Part shown: positions 24,010 to 32,899 of the stretch, piece after piece
Layout: every line of letters begins with the position of its first letter
Position numbering within the stretch: the stretch's first letter is position 1
NCBI RefSeq assembly: GCF_001956295.1
Contig: NZ_MRTD01000002.1
Coordinates: forward strand, 312,501-376,500
DNA from: Paenibacillus sp. FSL A5-0031
GTDB taxonomy: Bacteria; Bacillota; Bacilli; Paenibacillales; Paenibacillaceae
Direction: 5' to 3'
DNA: 64,000 nt
The notes under the pieces: model-generated
What the model was told of the DNA's origin: nothing
Database searches by the model: none
Seen by the model: the letters and a program-made list of their open reading frames with translations, nothing else
Position numbers and translations under genes: made by a program

Positions 24010-25605
24010 ATGACTATGAATTCCCCTATGTCACAGTATATTATTATTGTCATTATTTCAGGCGTTCTTAGCGTGCTGCTTGCCATATATGCTTATTACA
24101 ACAAGACTAAATTTTCGGGCATGAGCGTGTTTATGTGGATGACCGCTCTATCAGCCGTATACACCTTTGCTTTCGCATTTGAGCTTGCCAGCGATTCGCT
24201 TCAAGAAATCCGCTTTTGGTTAAACATTGAATATATAGGCATGCCCTTTATCGCTCCTTGCAGCCTCCTGCTCATCATGCACTATGTTGGGCTAAATAAA
24301 TTCAATACGTTCAAAAAATCATGGGTCTTATTCGTTATTCCTGCCATAACGCTGCTCATGGTTACTACCAACGAATATCATAATCTCTTTTATAAAAACT
24401 TATATTTGCGGCCTCATGTTGCTACAACAGTGGTGGATGTAGTGCCTGGCATCTGGTATTACGTGCATGGCGGATACACTTTTGGATCTATGCTCGCCAG
24501 CTTGTTTATATTAGCGCGCCATTGGCAGAAGACAAAATCCATTTATCGCAAGCAAATGCTCACACTGGCAGTAGGCATTTCGCTCCCTATGCTAGGTGCG
24601 CTTATGTATGTGCTTGGTCAAACTCCGCTTGGGATGGACCCTGTTCCGATTCTTATGTGTGTGACATCCATATTGTATGTTACATCCATATTCTCGACTG
24701 CGCTGCTGACCGTTGCGCCTATCGCGCGGGAACATATTTTTGAGAGCATGCGCGACGGCGTTCTCGTTCTTAATTTAGAAAACCAAATCATGGACTTTAA
24801 TGGCGCAGCCACAACGATTATTCCTGCGCTTACTCCTTTAGCGATTGGCCAGAAGCTGGATCACATCTGGAAGCGCGGAGCCGAATCAGGGGCCTTTTCC
24901 TTCGGAATGGACGAAACCGGAGAGTACGAGCAGGAGTTCAAATGGATTCGAGGCGGGGAAACGTTCTACTACCGGATAAGAGCCTCCAACTTATTAAAGC
25001 CAAATGGCCAGCTTGCTGGCAGAACCATCGTGATGATCGATGTGACGGAATACACGCTGCTTCAGAATAAGCTGCGCCATCTCGCGGAAATTGATGGGCT
25101 TACTTCTATTTATAATCGAACCTTCTTTATGGAAAAAAGCAGACAGCTGCTTTCCTCTGCCCATGAAACGAAGCAGCCGCTTTCGTTTATTTTGTTTGAT
25201 ATCGATTATTTCAAACAAATCAACGACCGTTATGGGCATAGCTTAGGCGATTTTGCATTGCAGCATGTCGTTATGATTTGCCAGCAAACGCTCCCGGCTG
25301 ATGCCTTATTCGGACGTTATGGCGGAGAAGAGTTCGCTATAAGCTTGCCGAATACATCACTTGTACAAGCTGGTCAAATCGCTGAGCAGCTCCGTGCAGC
25401 CATTGCCGGAAATCCGCTCTACAGCGCGGCTAGAGCGATATCCATAACCGCTAGCTTCGGGGTCGCTGAGGCAAAAACCGCCGATGTTCCGCTTGAAGCG
25501 TTATTAAGTGAAGCAGACGTGGCACTCTACCAATCCAAGCATAGCGGAAGAAACGCTGTGCATTTGTCCAATCAGGACCGTGTACATGCAAATCAACAAA
25601 AATAA
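24010..25605 (+). CDS. Diguanylate cyclase with 7TM sensor and PAS domain
   Basis: The product has about 531 residues. Seven transmembrane helices fill the first ~225 (7TM-HK-type N-terminus). A PAS-like domain follows, with IFESMRDGVLVLNLENQIMDFNGAA near 240, and then a GGDEF domain (LAEIDGLTSIYNRTFF, FDIDYFKQINDRYGH). The active-site loop is GGEEF at residues 438-442, so it should make cyclic di-GMP from two GTP. I see no RxxD inhibitory site before it. Start: ATG at 24010 is 11 bases after GGGAG; the TTG at 23992 precedes that site. The KtrB gene follows after 36 bp. Confidence 0.9.
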   Translation: MTMNSPMSQYIIIVIISGVLSVLLAIYAYYNKTKFSGMSVFMWMTALSAVYTFAFAFELASDSLQEIRFWLNIEYIGMPFIAPCSLLLIMHYVGLNKFNTFKKSWVLFVIPAITLLMVTTNEYHNLFYKNLYLRPHVATTVVDVVPGIWYYVHGGYTFGSMLASLFILARHWQKTKSIYRKQMLTLAVGISLPMLGALMYVLGQTPLGMDPVPILMCVTSILYVTSIFSTALLTVAPIAREHIFESMRDGVLVLNLENQIMDFNGAATTIIPALTPLAIGQKLDHIWKRGAESGAFSFGMDETGEYEQEFKWIRGGETFYYRIRASNLLKPNGQLAGRTIVMIDVTEYTLLQNKLRHLAEIDGLTSIYNRTFFMEKSRQLLSSAHETKQPLSFILFDIDYFKQINDRYGHSLGDFALQHVVMICQQTLPADALFGRYGGEEFAISLPNTSLVQAGQIAEQLRAAIAGNPLYSAARAISITASFGVAEAKTADVPLEALLSEADVALYQSKHSGRNAVHLSNQDRVHANQQK

Positions 25606-25641
25606 CCATACTAGCATGAAAGAGATAGGTGGGATGACTTC

Positions 25642-27009
25642 ATGTTTAAATTTGCCGCCTTGCGCGACATATTGCGTTTTCGGCCAAGTCCTCCGCAAGT
25701 GATGACCTTCGGCTTTATATTTCTCATATTGATTGGCGCCGAGCTCTTATCGCAGCCTATATCTTATTCGAATGACGTTTCGCTTTCTTATCTGGACGCT
25801 TTGTTTATGTCCACCAGCGCAATTTGCGTAACAGGACTTACTGTATTAAATCCCGGCACTCATTTTTCCACATTCGGTCAGGTTGTCATCATCGCATTAG
25901 CCCAAATCGGCGGATTAGGTTTTATGACGATGGCAACCTTATTTGCTTTGCTGTTTCGCAAGCGCATTTCGTTTCGGGAGCGGCTCGTGCTGCAAGAATC
26001 CATGAACTATGGCTCAACAGAAGGCATCGTACGCATGATTCGTAAAGTTCTACTCTACGCTCTAGTCATCGAGTTAACCGGGGCGCTACTGCTTAGCAGC
26101 TATTTCATGCTGGAAATGCCGGTCGGGAAGTCGATTTATTTTGGCATTTTCCATAGTATTTCTTTTTTCAACAATGCTGGCTTTGATTTGTTTTCCCAAT
26201 TTCCCGAACGGGCAAGCAGTCTCATCCATTACGTAGAGGACCCGTTTGTAAATATCGTATCGATGCTGCTGATCTTTTTTGGCGGAATCGGGTTTATCGT
26301 CATATCAGAGCTCGTGAACTATCCAAAAAACAGAAAGCTCAGCTTACATAGCAAGGTTGTCTTGTCAGTTACCGGCCTTCTCACCGTAGTTGGCGCGATT
26401 GTTATTTTTGCCTTGGAGTTTTCCAATTCCAGTACGCTTCACCCGCTAACCGCAATCGGAAAAATTCTTGGCGCCTTGTTCCAATCGGTTACAGCTCGTT
26501 CAGCTGGTTTAAGTACGGTTGATCCCAGCATGCTGCGAGAGGTCACTCAGTTTTTCATCATTCTGCTTATGTTTATCGGCGCGGGCCCCGGCTCAACGGG
26601 CGGCGGTATTCGTGTAACGACCTTCGCTATTCTCATTGGAGCAATCGTAGCGATGATGAGGGGAAAAGAAGATGTTGTCTTGTTCCGTTATCGCATTTCC
26701 AAAACCCAAATTCATCAAGCGATTATGTTCACTATGATTGCGTTCTCGATTATTTGCGGGGCGACCATGCTTCTCTCCATCACAGAGACAGGGTCTTTTC
26801 TTGCCATATTGTTTGAAGCGACCTCGGCCTACTGTACGGTCGGCATGTCAGCAGGACTAACGAGCCACTTGAGTGAAATCGGAAAAATTATTATTATTTT
26901 GCTTATGTTTGTCGGACGGCTAGGGCCTGTCACGTTGGCCTTTGCGCTTAACACGCGTACCAAAAAAGAGCTCTACCGCTACCCTGAAGGCAAAATCACG
27001 ATTGGGTAG
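25642..27009 (+). CDS. ktrB: KtrB/TrkH family potassium channel subunit
   Basis: The protein has 455 residues and the four-fold membrane-pore-membrane plan of the SKT superfamily. Selectivity-filter glycines are visible in each repeat: CVTGLT near residue 60, NNAGFD near 178, ARSAGL near 290 and CTVGMS near 395. The third repeat is followed by the glycine-rich gating stretch GAGPGSTGGGI. It conducts K+ (Na+-linked) and needs a cytoplasmic KtrA ring, whose gene is not in the window. AGGTGGG precedes the ATG. It lies close downstream of the diguanylate cyclase gene; c-di-nucleotide control of the channel is possible but not shown. Confidence 0.93.
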   Translation: MFKFAALRDILRFRPSPPQVMTFGFIFLILIGAELLSQPISYSNDVSLSYLDALFMSTSAICVTGLTVLNPGTHFSTFGQVVIIALAQIGGLGFMTMATLFALLFRKRISFRERLVLQESMNYGSTEGIVRMIRKVLLYALVIELTGALLLSSYFMLEMPVGKSIYFGIFHSISFFNNAGFDLFSQFPERASSLIHYVEDPFVNIVSMLLIFFGGIGFIVISELVNYPKNRKLSLHSKVVLSVTGLLTVVGAIVIFALEFSNSSTLHPLTAIGKILGALFQSVTARSAGLSTVDPSMLREVTQFFIILLMFIGAGPGSTGGGIRVTTFAILIGAIVAMMRGKEDVVLFRYRISKTQIHQAIMFTMIAFSIICGATMLLSITETGSFLAILFEATSAYCTVGMSAGLTSHLSEIGKIIIILLMFVGRLGPVTLAFALNTRTKKELYRYPEGKITIG

Positions 27010-27096
27010 GCTCGCATTTGCATCGATAATCTAGTGAATGATACGATAGCTAAAGGCTAGTCGTTCCGGAAGGCTACTAAAGGAGTTAACGTCATC

Positions 27097-27804
27097 ATGA
27101 TTAAAAATTCACATAACGATTCGATACTGAAATTTCGTGAGGAATGGCGCAATAGCAGTAAACGAGTGCTGATCGTGACTGCGGTTGATGCCGAGCGCGA
27201 TGCGGTTCTTCGCGGGCTAGATGAATTAAACCGTGTCGACGTCATAACGGCTGGAGTAGGCGCAGCGTCGGCGGCAGCACGCACAGCGGCGTACTTAACG
27301 GCGGCAGCTGAATCCTACGATTTGGTTATAAGCGCTGGCATTGGCGGCGGTTTTGTCGGAAAAGCAGAGATAGGCTCATTAGTCGTTGCCGACCTCATTG
27401 TTGCTGCTGACCTAGGTGCCGAGACGCAGGATGGTTTCCTTAGCTTGGACGAGCTGGGGTTCGGTTCAGCACGTATTGCTGTAAGCACGACTTGGAATGA
27501 TCGTTTGTATGCTGCTATTCAATCAGCCGGCTTATCGGTTTGCAGCGGCGCTATTCTTACCGTTACAACAGCAACAGGTACGGCTGAGACCACTGCTGCG
27601 CTAAGCAAGCGGATCAGCGGCGCGTCTGCGGAAGGAATGGAAGGCCATGGCGTAGCAGTAGCTGCATCCGCACTTGGTATTCCAGTTACTGAAATTCGCG
27701 CGATATCCAATGCGGTTGGACCGCGGGATCGCTCCGCATGGCGCATTGGAGAAGCATTAGCCTCATTAGAAGCAGCTAGTAAAGCCATACGGGAGGTTTT
27801 TTAA
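27097..27804 (+). CDS. mqnB: Futalosine hydrolase (futalosine menaquinone pathway)
   Basis: The protein has 235 residues of the nucleoside phosphorylase/MTAN fold. It starts with a strand VLIVTAVDAERDAVLRGL, followed by ITAGVGAASAAA, then VISAGIGGGF and a late EGMEGHGVAVAA segment that binds the ribose. It cleaves futalosine to dehypoxanthine futalosine plus hypoxanthine. The identification is supported by its 1-base spacing to mqnD. AAAGGAG lies before the ATG. Its N-terminal ~20 residues are a little longer than is usual, so a later start is possible. Confidence 0.9.
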   Translation: MIKNSHNDSILKFREEWRNSSKRVLIVTAVDAERDAVLRGLDELNRVDVITAGVGAASAAARTAAYLTAAAESYDLVISAGIGGGFVGKAEIGSLVVADLIVAADLGAETQDGFLSLDELGFGSARIAVSTTWNDRLYAAIQSAGLSVCSGAILTVTTATGTAETTAALSKRISGASAEGMEGHGVAVAASALGIPVTEIRAISNAVGPRDRSAWRIGEALASLEAASKAIREVF

Positions 27805-27805
27805 A

Positions 27806-28636
27806 ATGAATATCGCTTATTCACCCTGTCCAAATGATACTTTCGTTTTCCATGCTTGGGCGCACGGGCTTATTCCGGGTGCACCTGAGCTGGACGTTAC
27901 CTATGCCGATATCGATATTACGAACAATTGGGCCGCAAAAGGCAAAGGACCCGAAGTCATGAAAATATCTTACGCTGCACTCCCTTGGGTGTTGGAAGAT
28001 TATAAGCTTCTACCTTGTGGAGGCGCACTGGGCAGAGGCTGCGGACCGCTCGTATTAACTGCCGGAGAAATAAAAAATGCTTCTGATCTAGCAGGCAAAC
28101 GAGTAGCTGTACCAAGTGAGCGCTCAACCGCTTATCTTTTATTCCGATTATGGGCGGCTCAGCATATTCCGAACGGGGATCTCGAAATTGTCGTCATGCC
28201 CTTCCACGAAATTATGCCTGCCGTTCGCGATGGTCAAATCGATGCGGGACTCGTTATTCATGAAGCCCGCTTCACTTATCCCACATATGGGCTCAGCATG
28301 CTGACTGATCTGGGCAGCTGGTGGGAATCAGATACAGGCTTGGCAATTCCGCTTGGAGCCATCATTGCCAAGCGCTCGCTGGACACAGATGCCATTACCA
28401 ATTGGGTTCGCGAATCTGTTGAATATGCATGGGCTAATCCCGAGGAGTCTCGCCCCTATATTATGATGCATGCGCAGGAGCTCTCACCAGACGTTGCGCA
28501 GGCGCACATCGATTTATACGTCAATGAGTTTACTGGAAATCTTGGTGACGACGGGTATGCCGCGATAACTGCACTGCTTGGCCGTGCTGCTGAAGAAGGG
28601 CTCGTCCCAAGCTTTGACTTGTCACTGCTGCGCTAG
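27806..28636 (+). CDS. mqnD: 1,4-dihydroxy-6-naphthoate synthase
   Basis: The protein has 276 residues with a periplasmic-binding-protein-like fold but no signal peptide. The family signature is at the start (IAYSPCPNDTFVFHAW), followed by VMKISYAALPWVL, LPCGGALGRGCGPL and GQIDAGLVIHEARFTY. It converts cyclic dehypoxanthine futalosine to 1,4-dihydroxy-6-naphthoate, the late step of the futalosine route to menaquinone. Ribosome site GGGAGG lies in the end of mqnB, one base separates the genes. The earlier genes mqnA, mqnC and mqnE are not in this window. Confidence 0.94.
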   Translation: MNIAYSPCPNDTFVFHAWAHGLIPGAPELDVTYADIDITNNWAAKGKGPEVMKISYAALPWVLEDYKLLPCGGALGRGCGPLVLTAGEIKNASDLAGKRVAVPSERSTAYLLFRLWAAQHIPNGDLEIVVMPFHEIMPAVRDGQIDAGLVIHEARFTYPTYGLSMLTDLGSWWESDTGLAIPLGAIIAKRSLDTDAITNWVRESVEYAWANPEESRPYIMMHAQELSPDVAQAHIDLYVNEFTGNLGDDGYAAITALLGRAAEEGLVPSFDLSLLR

Positions 28637-28767
28637 CGCAAAGCTATTTAAAAACGAAGGCCTCGCAGCAGACCCGCTCCCATCTACACTGCACTTACCT
28701 GCAATGTAGCGACTCATCAGACGACTGCTTGTGAGCTGCGTTTTTTGCAGCAAGATTAACAACAATA

Positions 28768-28800
28768 CCCCCAATTCCGACGAATTGGGGGATTTCTATT
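28768..28800 (+). terminator. Rho-independent terminator after mqnD
   Basis: CCCCCAATTC (28768-28777) pairs perfectly with GAATTGGGGG (28782-28791), followed by a T-rich stretch. Confidence 0.78.
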
Positions 28801-28885
28801 ATAATGGCTTCAACAGAGCAAAAGCGCTGCCTTACTTTTCACTAGCCTTGTTTTCACACGCAAACCGATCTGTTTAGTCCGCACC

Positions 28886-28941
28886 CAAAAAGAAGAGGGT
28901 GCGCCTAAAGTAGATAAATCTACATAAGGCGCACCCTCTTC
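28886..28941 (-). terminator. Rho-independent terminator after the AHSA1-ArsR operon
   Basis: Fifteen-base perfect outer arms (28892-28906 and 28927-28941) enclose a second small GTAGAT/ATCTAC stem. The A-run just left of it gives T's on the minus strand. Confidence 0.85.
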
Positions 28942-28962
28942 TATCACAGCTGCACTCTGACC

Positions 28963-29343
28963 TCACTTGCTGGAATCCTTTTCTATGACCGTAAGCGGGC
29001 CAAACGGGTCCGCAGATGAATCTTCATCTGCTTCGACAAAGCGCTTAAGCGCAAACAGTTTATTTTCCCAATAACGCTCATAATAGGCCAGCCATCGCTT
29101 CAGCTCAAGGAGAGGCTCAGGGTCGAGCCGGTAACGCGTTTCCCGTCCAACCTTCCTATCCTTAACGAGTCCAGCATCCGCCAAAACACGCAAATGCTTC
29201 GAAACCGCCGTACGGCTCATCGTGAAATGACCGCTTATAACGGTAACCGGCAGCTCCTCATCCCCAAGCAAATGCAGCAGCTTGCGACGCGTTGGGTCAG
29301 CAATAGCCTGAAACACATCATGCTTTGGTGCGGGCTCAGCCAT
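28963..29343 (-). CDS. ArsR family transcriptional repressor
   Basis: The protein has 126 residues with a winged helix-turn-helix: FQAIADPTRRKLLHLLG, then VISGHFTMSRTAVSKHLRVLADAGLV as the recognition helix region, and a wing with GRETRYRLDPEPL. It belongs to the SdpR-like group paired with AHSA1 proteins; the metal-binding Cys motif of ArsR proper is absent. It is second in the operon, one base after the AHSA1 stop. The usual order is regulator first, so this arrangement is reversed. It probably represses its own promoter at 29846-29875. Confidence 0.94.
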   Translation of the reverse strand: MAEPAPKHDVFQAIADPTRRKLLHLLGDEELPVTVISGHFTMSRTAVSKHLRVLADAGLVKDRKVGRETRYRLDPEPLLELKRWLAYYERYWENKLFALKRFVEADEDSSADPFGPLTVIEKDSSK

Positions 29344-29344
29344 A

Positions 29345-29773
29345 TTAGGCCTCTACATAAGCGCTAAGTTTCTGAACAAGACCAACCCAGCCGCCTGACA
29401 TGCGATCACGAACCTCTGCATGCGACTGTCCGAACTCAGTAACTTTGTTCGCATCCCAGCCAGAGTGAACAAGGGTGAATTCCGTTTTACCTTGCAAATC
29501 AGACAGTTCGAAGCTGAGTGACCAATCCTTGCCCCATTCAAAGGTTAGGCGAGTCGGCGGTTCAAGCACGGTTACTTTGCAGGGGGAATTTCCGAAAGGT
29601 CCCGCTTCCAAATGAAATTCATAACCAAGCTCCGCTTGAAAATTGTTCGGCATAAACCATGCGGCAATACCCTCGGATGTTGCAACAGCATCCCATACTT
29701 TTTGAATCGGCGCGTTAAGTATCAGCGTTTGTCTAATATCAGACAGCGTACCTTGTGTATTATTGTTTTCCAA
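29345..29773 (-). CDS. SRPBCC/AHSA1 (START-like) domain protein
   Basis: The product has about 142 residues and the AHSA1 pattern: TLILNAPIQKVWDAVATSEGIAAWFMPNNF at the start, PPTRLTFEWG, and a final MSGGWVGLVQKLSAYVE helix lining a hydrophobic pocket. These proteins bind small hydrophobic ligands or assist Hsp90-like partners; the exact role here is unknown. I place the start at a TTG (29773), seven bases after GGAGG. An ATG upstream in the longer frame (29893) has no ribosome site and would lie upstream of the promoter. It is co-transcribed with the ArsR gene. Confidence 0.9.
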   Translation of the reverse strand: MENNNTQGTLSDIRQTLILNAPIQKVWDAVATSEGIAAWFMPNNFQAELGYEFHLEAGPFGNSPCKVTVLEPPTRLTFEWGKDWSLSFELSDLQGKTEFTLVHSGWDANKVTEFGQSHAEVRDRMSGGWVGLVQKLSAYVEA

Positions 29774-29821
29774 CTCATGACCTCCATTTAATGTATCTTG
29801 GCAGTTTATAGACAACAATAT

Positions 29822-29837
29822 GAAACCATTTGGTTTC
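29822..29837. promoter_or_regulatory. Palindromic operator, probable ArsR target
   Basis: GAAACCATTTGGTTTC is a perfect 16-base palindrome placed about 9 bases downstream of the -10, so it covers the likely start of transcription. A partial copy of the half-site (TTTTGGTT) lies in the spacer at 29859-29866. Confidence 0.6.
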
Positions 29838-29845
29838 GTAACGAG

Positions 29846-29875
29846 ATTATATAACACCTTTTGGTTGCACGTCAA
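29846..29875 (-). promoter_or_regulatory. Sigma-A promoter of the AHSA1-ArsR operon
   Basis: On the minus strand, TTGACG (29870-29875) and TATAAT (29846-29851) are 18 bases apart, which is near-consensus. Confidence 0.7.
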
Positions 29876-30127
29876 ATAGGTAAACCAAGCCAATCGCTAG
29901 TTTACCCATTTGACTCTTCCCTTATTTCATATCGTATTATAGAACCTGCCTCATTAGTGAAGTGCGCCAAACGACTGCTTACTTTAAGCTAAACACGCAT
30001 ATCAAACGTCCGATCCGAATTTGCCACTTGCCCTATCGAAACTTTTGGCGCCACTGCGCTGACATACAGAAAAATAATGAACACCATTTGAACAAGCGGC
30101 AGTACTGAATTGTTTCACTTTTTGTGC

Positions 30128-31309
30128 TTATGCCTTCGTCATCGCTTCCGCCCATTTGCCGCCTACCAGCTTCCCGTTAGAGAAAGCCGCGGTGCGAGCC
30201 GGAGCATAAGCCAGTGCATGCTTCGCATTCAGCGCAGCTACCAGCATAAAGCTGGCAGGATCGCCTGCTTTGGGCGCAAGTGTCCCCGCTGAAATAAGCG
30301 GATAGGTTTGCAGCAGCTCGTCATCAAGTATCCAGCCGAATTTTTCTGCCAGCTTCGCACCTCTTGCTAGCAAATCGCCGTTGCCGAATGGGCTCCAAGC
30401 ATCGAGAATATTATCCGAGCCGACGTGTACGCGAACGCCTTCTGCTACAAGCTGATCTACGCGAGGCATTGGTCTATCGAGTGGAACGCTCGTAATGATC
30501 GCTACGTCATTTGCCTTAAGCTGCTGAGCGAGCTCTTTAGACTCTCCTTCGTTCACTTGCCCTAAGCAATACGCATGGCTAACTGCTGTTCTTCCGCCTT
30601 TATTCGCTTGTGCCGTCAGTTCAGCAAAGCGGCTTATCGTATATAGACCTAAGTGGCCGGGATCATGCAAGTGAAGGTCAACGCCCGCATTAAACTCTGC
30701 ACTAAGCTCAAACATAGCTTCAAGACTCCGATCGACTTTGCGATCAAGCCCCGCCGGATCAACGCCGCCGACATATTCGGCTCCAGCACGCATAGCTTCC
30801 TTCATCACCTGCAAGGAATCGGATCGAAGCAAACCCTGCTGCGGGAATGCAACGATCTCCATTTCCATAACTCCACGGTACTCTTCCCGCACGGTTAGCA
30901 CATCCTCCAAATGCGAGATGCCGAGCTCTGGATCAACATCTACATGCGTCCGAATTTTGGTGGTGCCATGGCTGAGGAGCAAATCGATTAGACGACGCGC
31001 ACGTTCGGCTGCCGTAGTCGGCAGTGAAGCCAGCATGGACTTCTCAAACGCCAGTTGTCCAGGCAATGTGATAAAGGGCTGCAGCGGCTTCCACGGCTCG
31101 CCCAAAAAATGTTTGTCCAAATGGATATGCATATCGGTCGTCGCAGGCAAATACTGCAATCCCTCAGCATCCCTTACGCTTCCTGTATTCACGCCAGCAG
31201 AATCATTATTGCATGACGTTATTTCTGAAATCGTACCCTTCTGTAAGTCTAATGTCATATCAAATAATTGATCATTAATAAGAACTCGATTTAGTTGTGT
31301 GATGTTCAA
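30128..31309 (-). CDS. Amidohydrolase family protein, CodA/AtzC-like
   Basis: The product has about 393 residues of the cytosine deaminase-like amidohydrolase group. Metal-site features are present: DMHIHLDKHF (His-x-His), THVDVDP, the DLHLHD His, VSHAYCLG, and GSDNILDAWSPFG with the catalytic Asp. At the position of the CodA catalytic Glu there is Asp. It should hydrolyse a C-N bond in a cyclic amine or nucleobase-like compound. Start: TTG at 31309, eight bases after AGAGGG; the GTG at 31318 touches that site. It is second of two amidohydrolase genes, divergent from a PucR regulator. Confidence 0.88.
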   Translation of the reverse strand: MNITQLNRVLINDQLFDMTLDLQKGTISEITSCNNDSAGVNTGSVRDAEGLQYLPATTDMHIHLDKHFLGEPWKPLQPFITLPGQLAFEKSMLASLPTTAAERARRLIDLLLSHGTTKIRTHVDVDPELGISHLEDVLTVREEYRGVMEMEIVAFPQQGLLRSDSLQVMKEAMRAGAEYVGGVDPAGLDRKVDRSLEAMFELSAEFNAGVDLHLHDPGHLGLYTISRFAELTAQANKGGRTAVSHAYCLGQVNEGESKELAQQLKANDVAIITSVPLDRPMPRVDQLVAEGVRVHVGSDNILDAWSPFGNGDLLARGAKLAEKFGWILDDELLQTYPLISAGTLAPKAGDPASFMLVAALNAKHALAYAPARTAAFSNGKLVGGKWAEAMTKA

Positions 31310-31407
31310 CTTTTCCACCCTCTGCCATTTTATTGGATTAATATGTGCCTAGTTAGGCTGTTATCATACGAGCATCTTGTAATTATACGGACATTCTATA
31401 TCAACGC

Positions 31408-32655
31408 TTAGGCTTGTAAAAAACCTTGCAAGCTGCTCGTGACACGAGTCTCTGCCACCTTAACACCACGTTTCCATACCGTTCTGTGCTCCGGCTTACC
31501 GAGCAGAATGTCCCGTTCAGACGGTTCTGCAAATAACACCATATCAGCTTCTGAGCCCAGCTGCAGTCCATAGCTCTTGATCCCAAGCGCTCTTGCGGCT
31601 CCCACTGTCAGCATCTTAATCAATTGGCGAGCATCGCCTTCACCGCCCATATATGCGGTTACTGCAAGCAGCCATGCGATCTCCAGCGGATCTGCTTTGC
31701 CAAACGGAGTAAACGGATTGCGTATATTGTTAACGCCGACAACAACGTTCACCCCCTTCTCAAGCAGCATACCTACCGGCGTTAGCCCGCGCCGCTGCTT
31801 CTCCTGATCACCTCTGCCGCCAATAAACAGGTCGGTGGCCGGCAGTGTCATGATATGAAGATCGGCTTCCTTAATCAGATCAGCAACAACTTCCGCTTGC
31901 CTGCGTTCCAGCGAACCGAGCGAGGTTACATGCCCTGCGGAGACAAGGCCTTGCATCCCTGCTGCAATCGTTCTGTCAGCAATTTTATTAATTGCAAGCT
32001 GTTCGGGGTTATCCGAGAAATCAGCGTGAAAATCGATCGGTTTGCCGTATTTCTCCGCAAGTTCGAATACATACTGCAGGTGCGCTTCAAGGTTATCATC
32101 CTGATACGTAATGCCGCCTACCACATCGCCTCCGGAACGCATGGCCTCATCCATGAGTTCAGCCGTACCTGGACTTTTGAATATGCCCTCTTGAGGAAAC
32201 ACTACAATTTGTATATCAAGGGCGTGTTTAACCTTCTCCTTCAGCTCAAGTACAGCCTCAAAGGCTGTCAAACCAAGGATAGGATCAACCTCCACATGGC
32301 AGCGCATATGCGTGGCACCGCTGCGAATCGCTTCACGAATAACAGCAAGCGAGCGCGACTTCATATCTGCCGGGGTGAAGTCATGCTTCATATCCGCGGT
32401 CATGCGAATCGCCTCAGATAAAGAGGCTGCTTCCTGAGTCATTCGCGAGAGCAGATAAGATTTCTCCAAATGAATATGCGGCTCTACAAAACCCGGCAGC
32501 AGCATCCCGCCAGCAGCGAGCTCTATGAGCTGTGCTTCGGGTACAAATTCGCTCCCGCTTGGCGCTAGGTACTCGATCTTTCCCTGCCGCACTCCAATAT
32601 CCATGAGCCTTGTTTCATTCTGTAAACGAACTTGTGTAAGGAGTAAATCCAGCAA
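31408..32655 (-). CDS. Amidohydrolase family protein, CodA-like, with altered active-site residues
   Basis: The product has about 415 residues. Metal ligands are seen in EPHIHLEK (His-x-His), CHVEVDP, DFHADFSD and SAGHVTSLG. But the metal-binding Asp of the family (GHDD in CodA) is Asn here (GVNNIRNPFTPFG), and the catalytic Glu four residues into the HxxE motif is Phe (HADF). It may have a different reaction or be a binding protein. I chose a TTG at 32655, since GGAGGTGAGG lies just before it; the GTG at 32664 lies within that site. It is the first gene of the two-gene operon, divergent from the PucR gene. Confidence 0.87.
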   Translation of the reverse strand: MLDLLLTQVRLQNETRLMDIGVRQGKIEYLAPSGSEFVPEAQLIELAAGGMLLPGFVEPHIHLEKSYLLSRMTQEAASLSEAIRMTADMKHDFTPADMKSRSLAVIREAIRSGATHMRCHVEVDPILGLTAFEAVLELKEKVKHALDIQIVVFPQEGIFKSPGTAELMDEAMRSGGDVVGGITYQDDNLEAHLQYVFELAEKYGKPIDFHADFSDNPEQLAINKIADRTIAAGMQGLVSAGHVTSLGSLERRQAEVVADLIKEADLHIMTLPATDLFIGGRGDQEKQRRGLTPVGMLLEKGVNVVVGVNNIRNPFTPFGKADPLEIAWLLAVTAYMGGEGDARQLIKMLTVGAARALGIKSYGLQLGSEADMVLFAEPSERDILLGKPEHRTVWKRGVKVAETRVTSSLQGFLQA

Positions 32656-32899
32656 TGTCCTCACCTCCGATTATCATGTGGACGATGAGACAAACCTTAC
32701 GGAGAGGCTCACCCTTCAATTGTTATTTGGCATATAAACCCTTGAAAAGAGCATACCTGCTTGCCTACGAACTGTCATTGTACGTTCAATACAAATCTTA
32801 TTTATATTTTTAGATGAAACGTCTAACCTATTCTTTACAGCATTCTTGATTACTGCTAGCTTTTATATCAGGAACTAAACCGGAGAGGGATGAATAAGA

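Larger units (their letters stand above)
28637..28962. other. 326-bp convergent intergenic region with terminators
   Basis: No gene is supported. It contains two strong hairpins (28768-28791 and 28892-28941) and a weaker one near 28691-28716, ending the mqnBD and ArsR transcripts. Confidence 0.7.
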
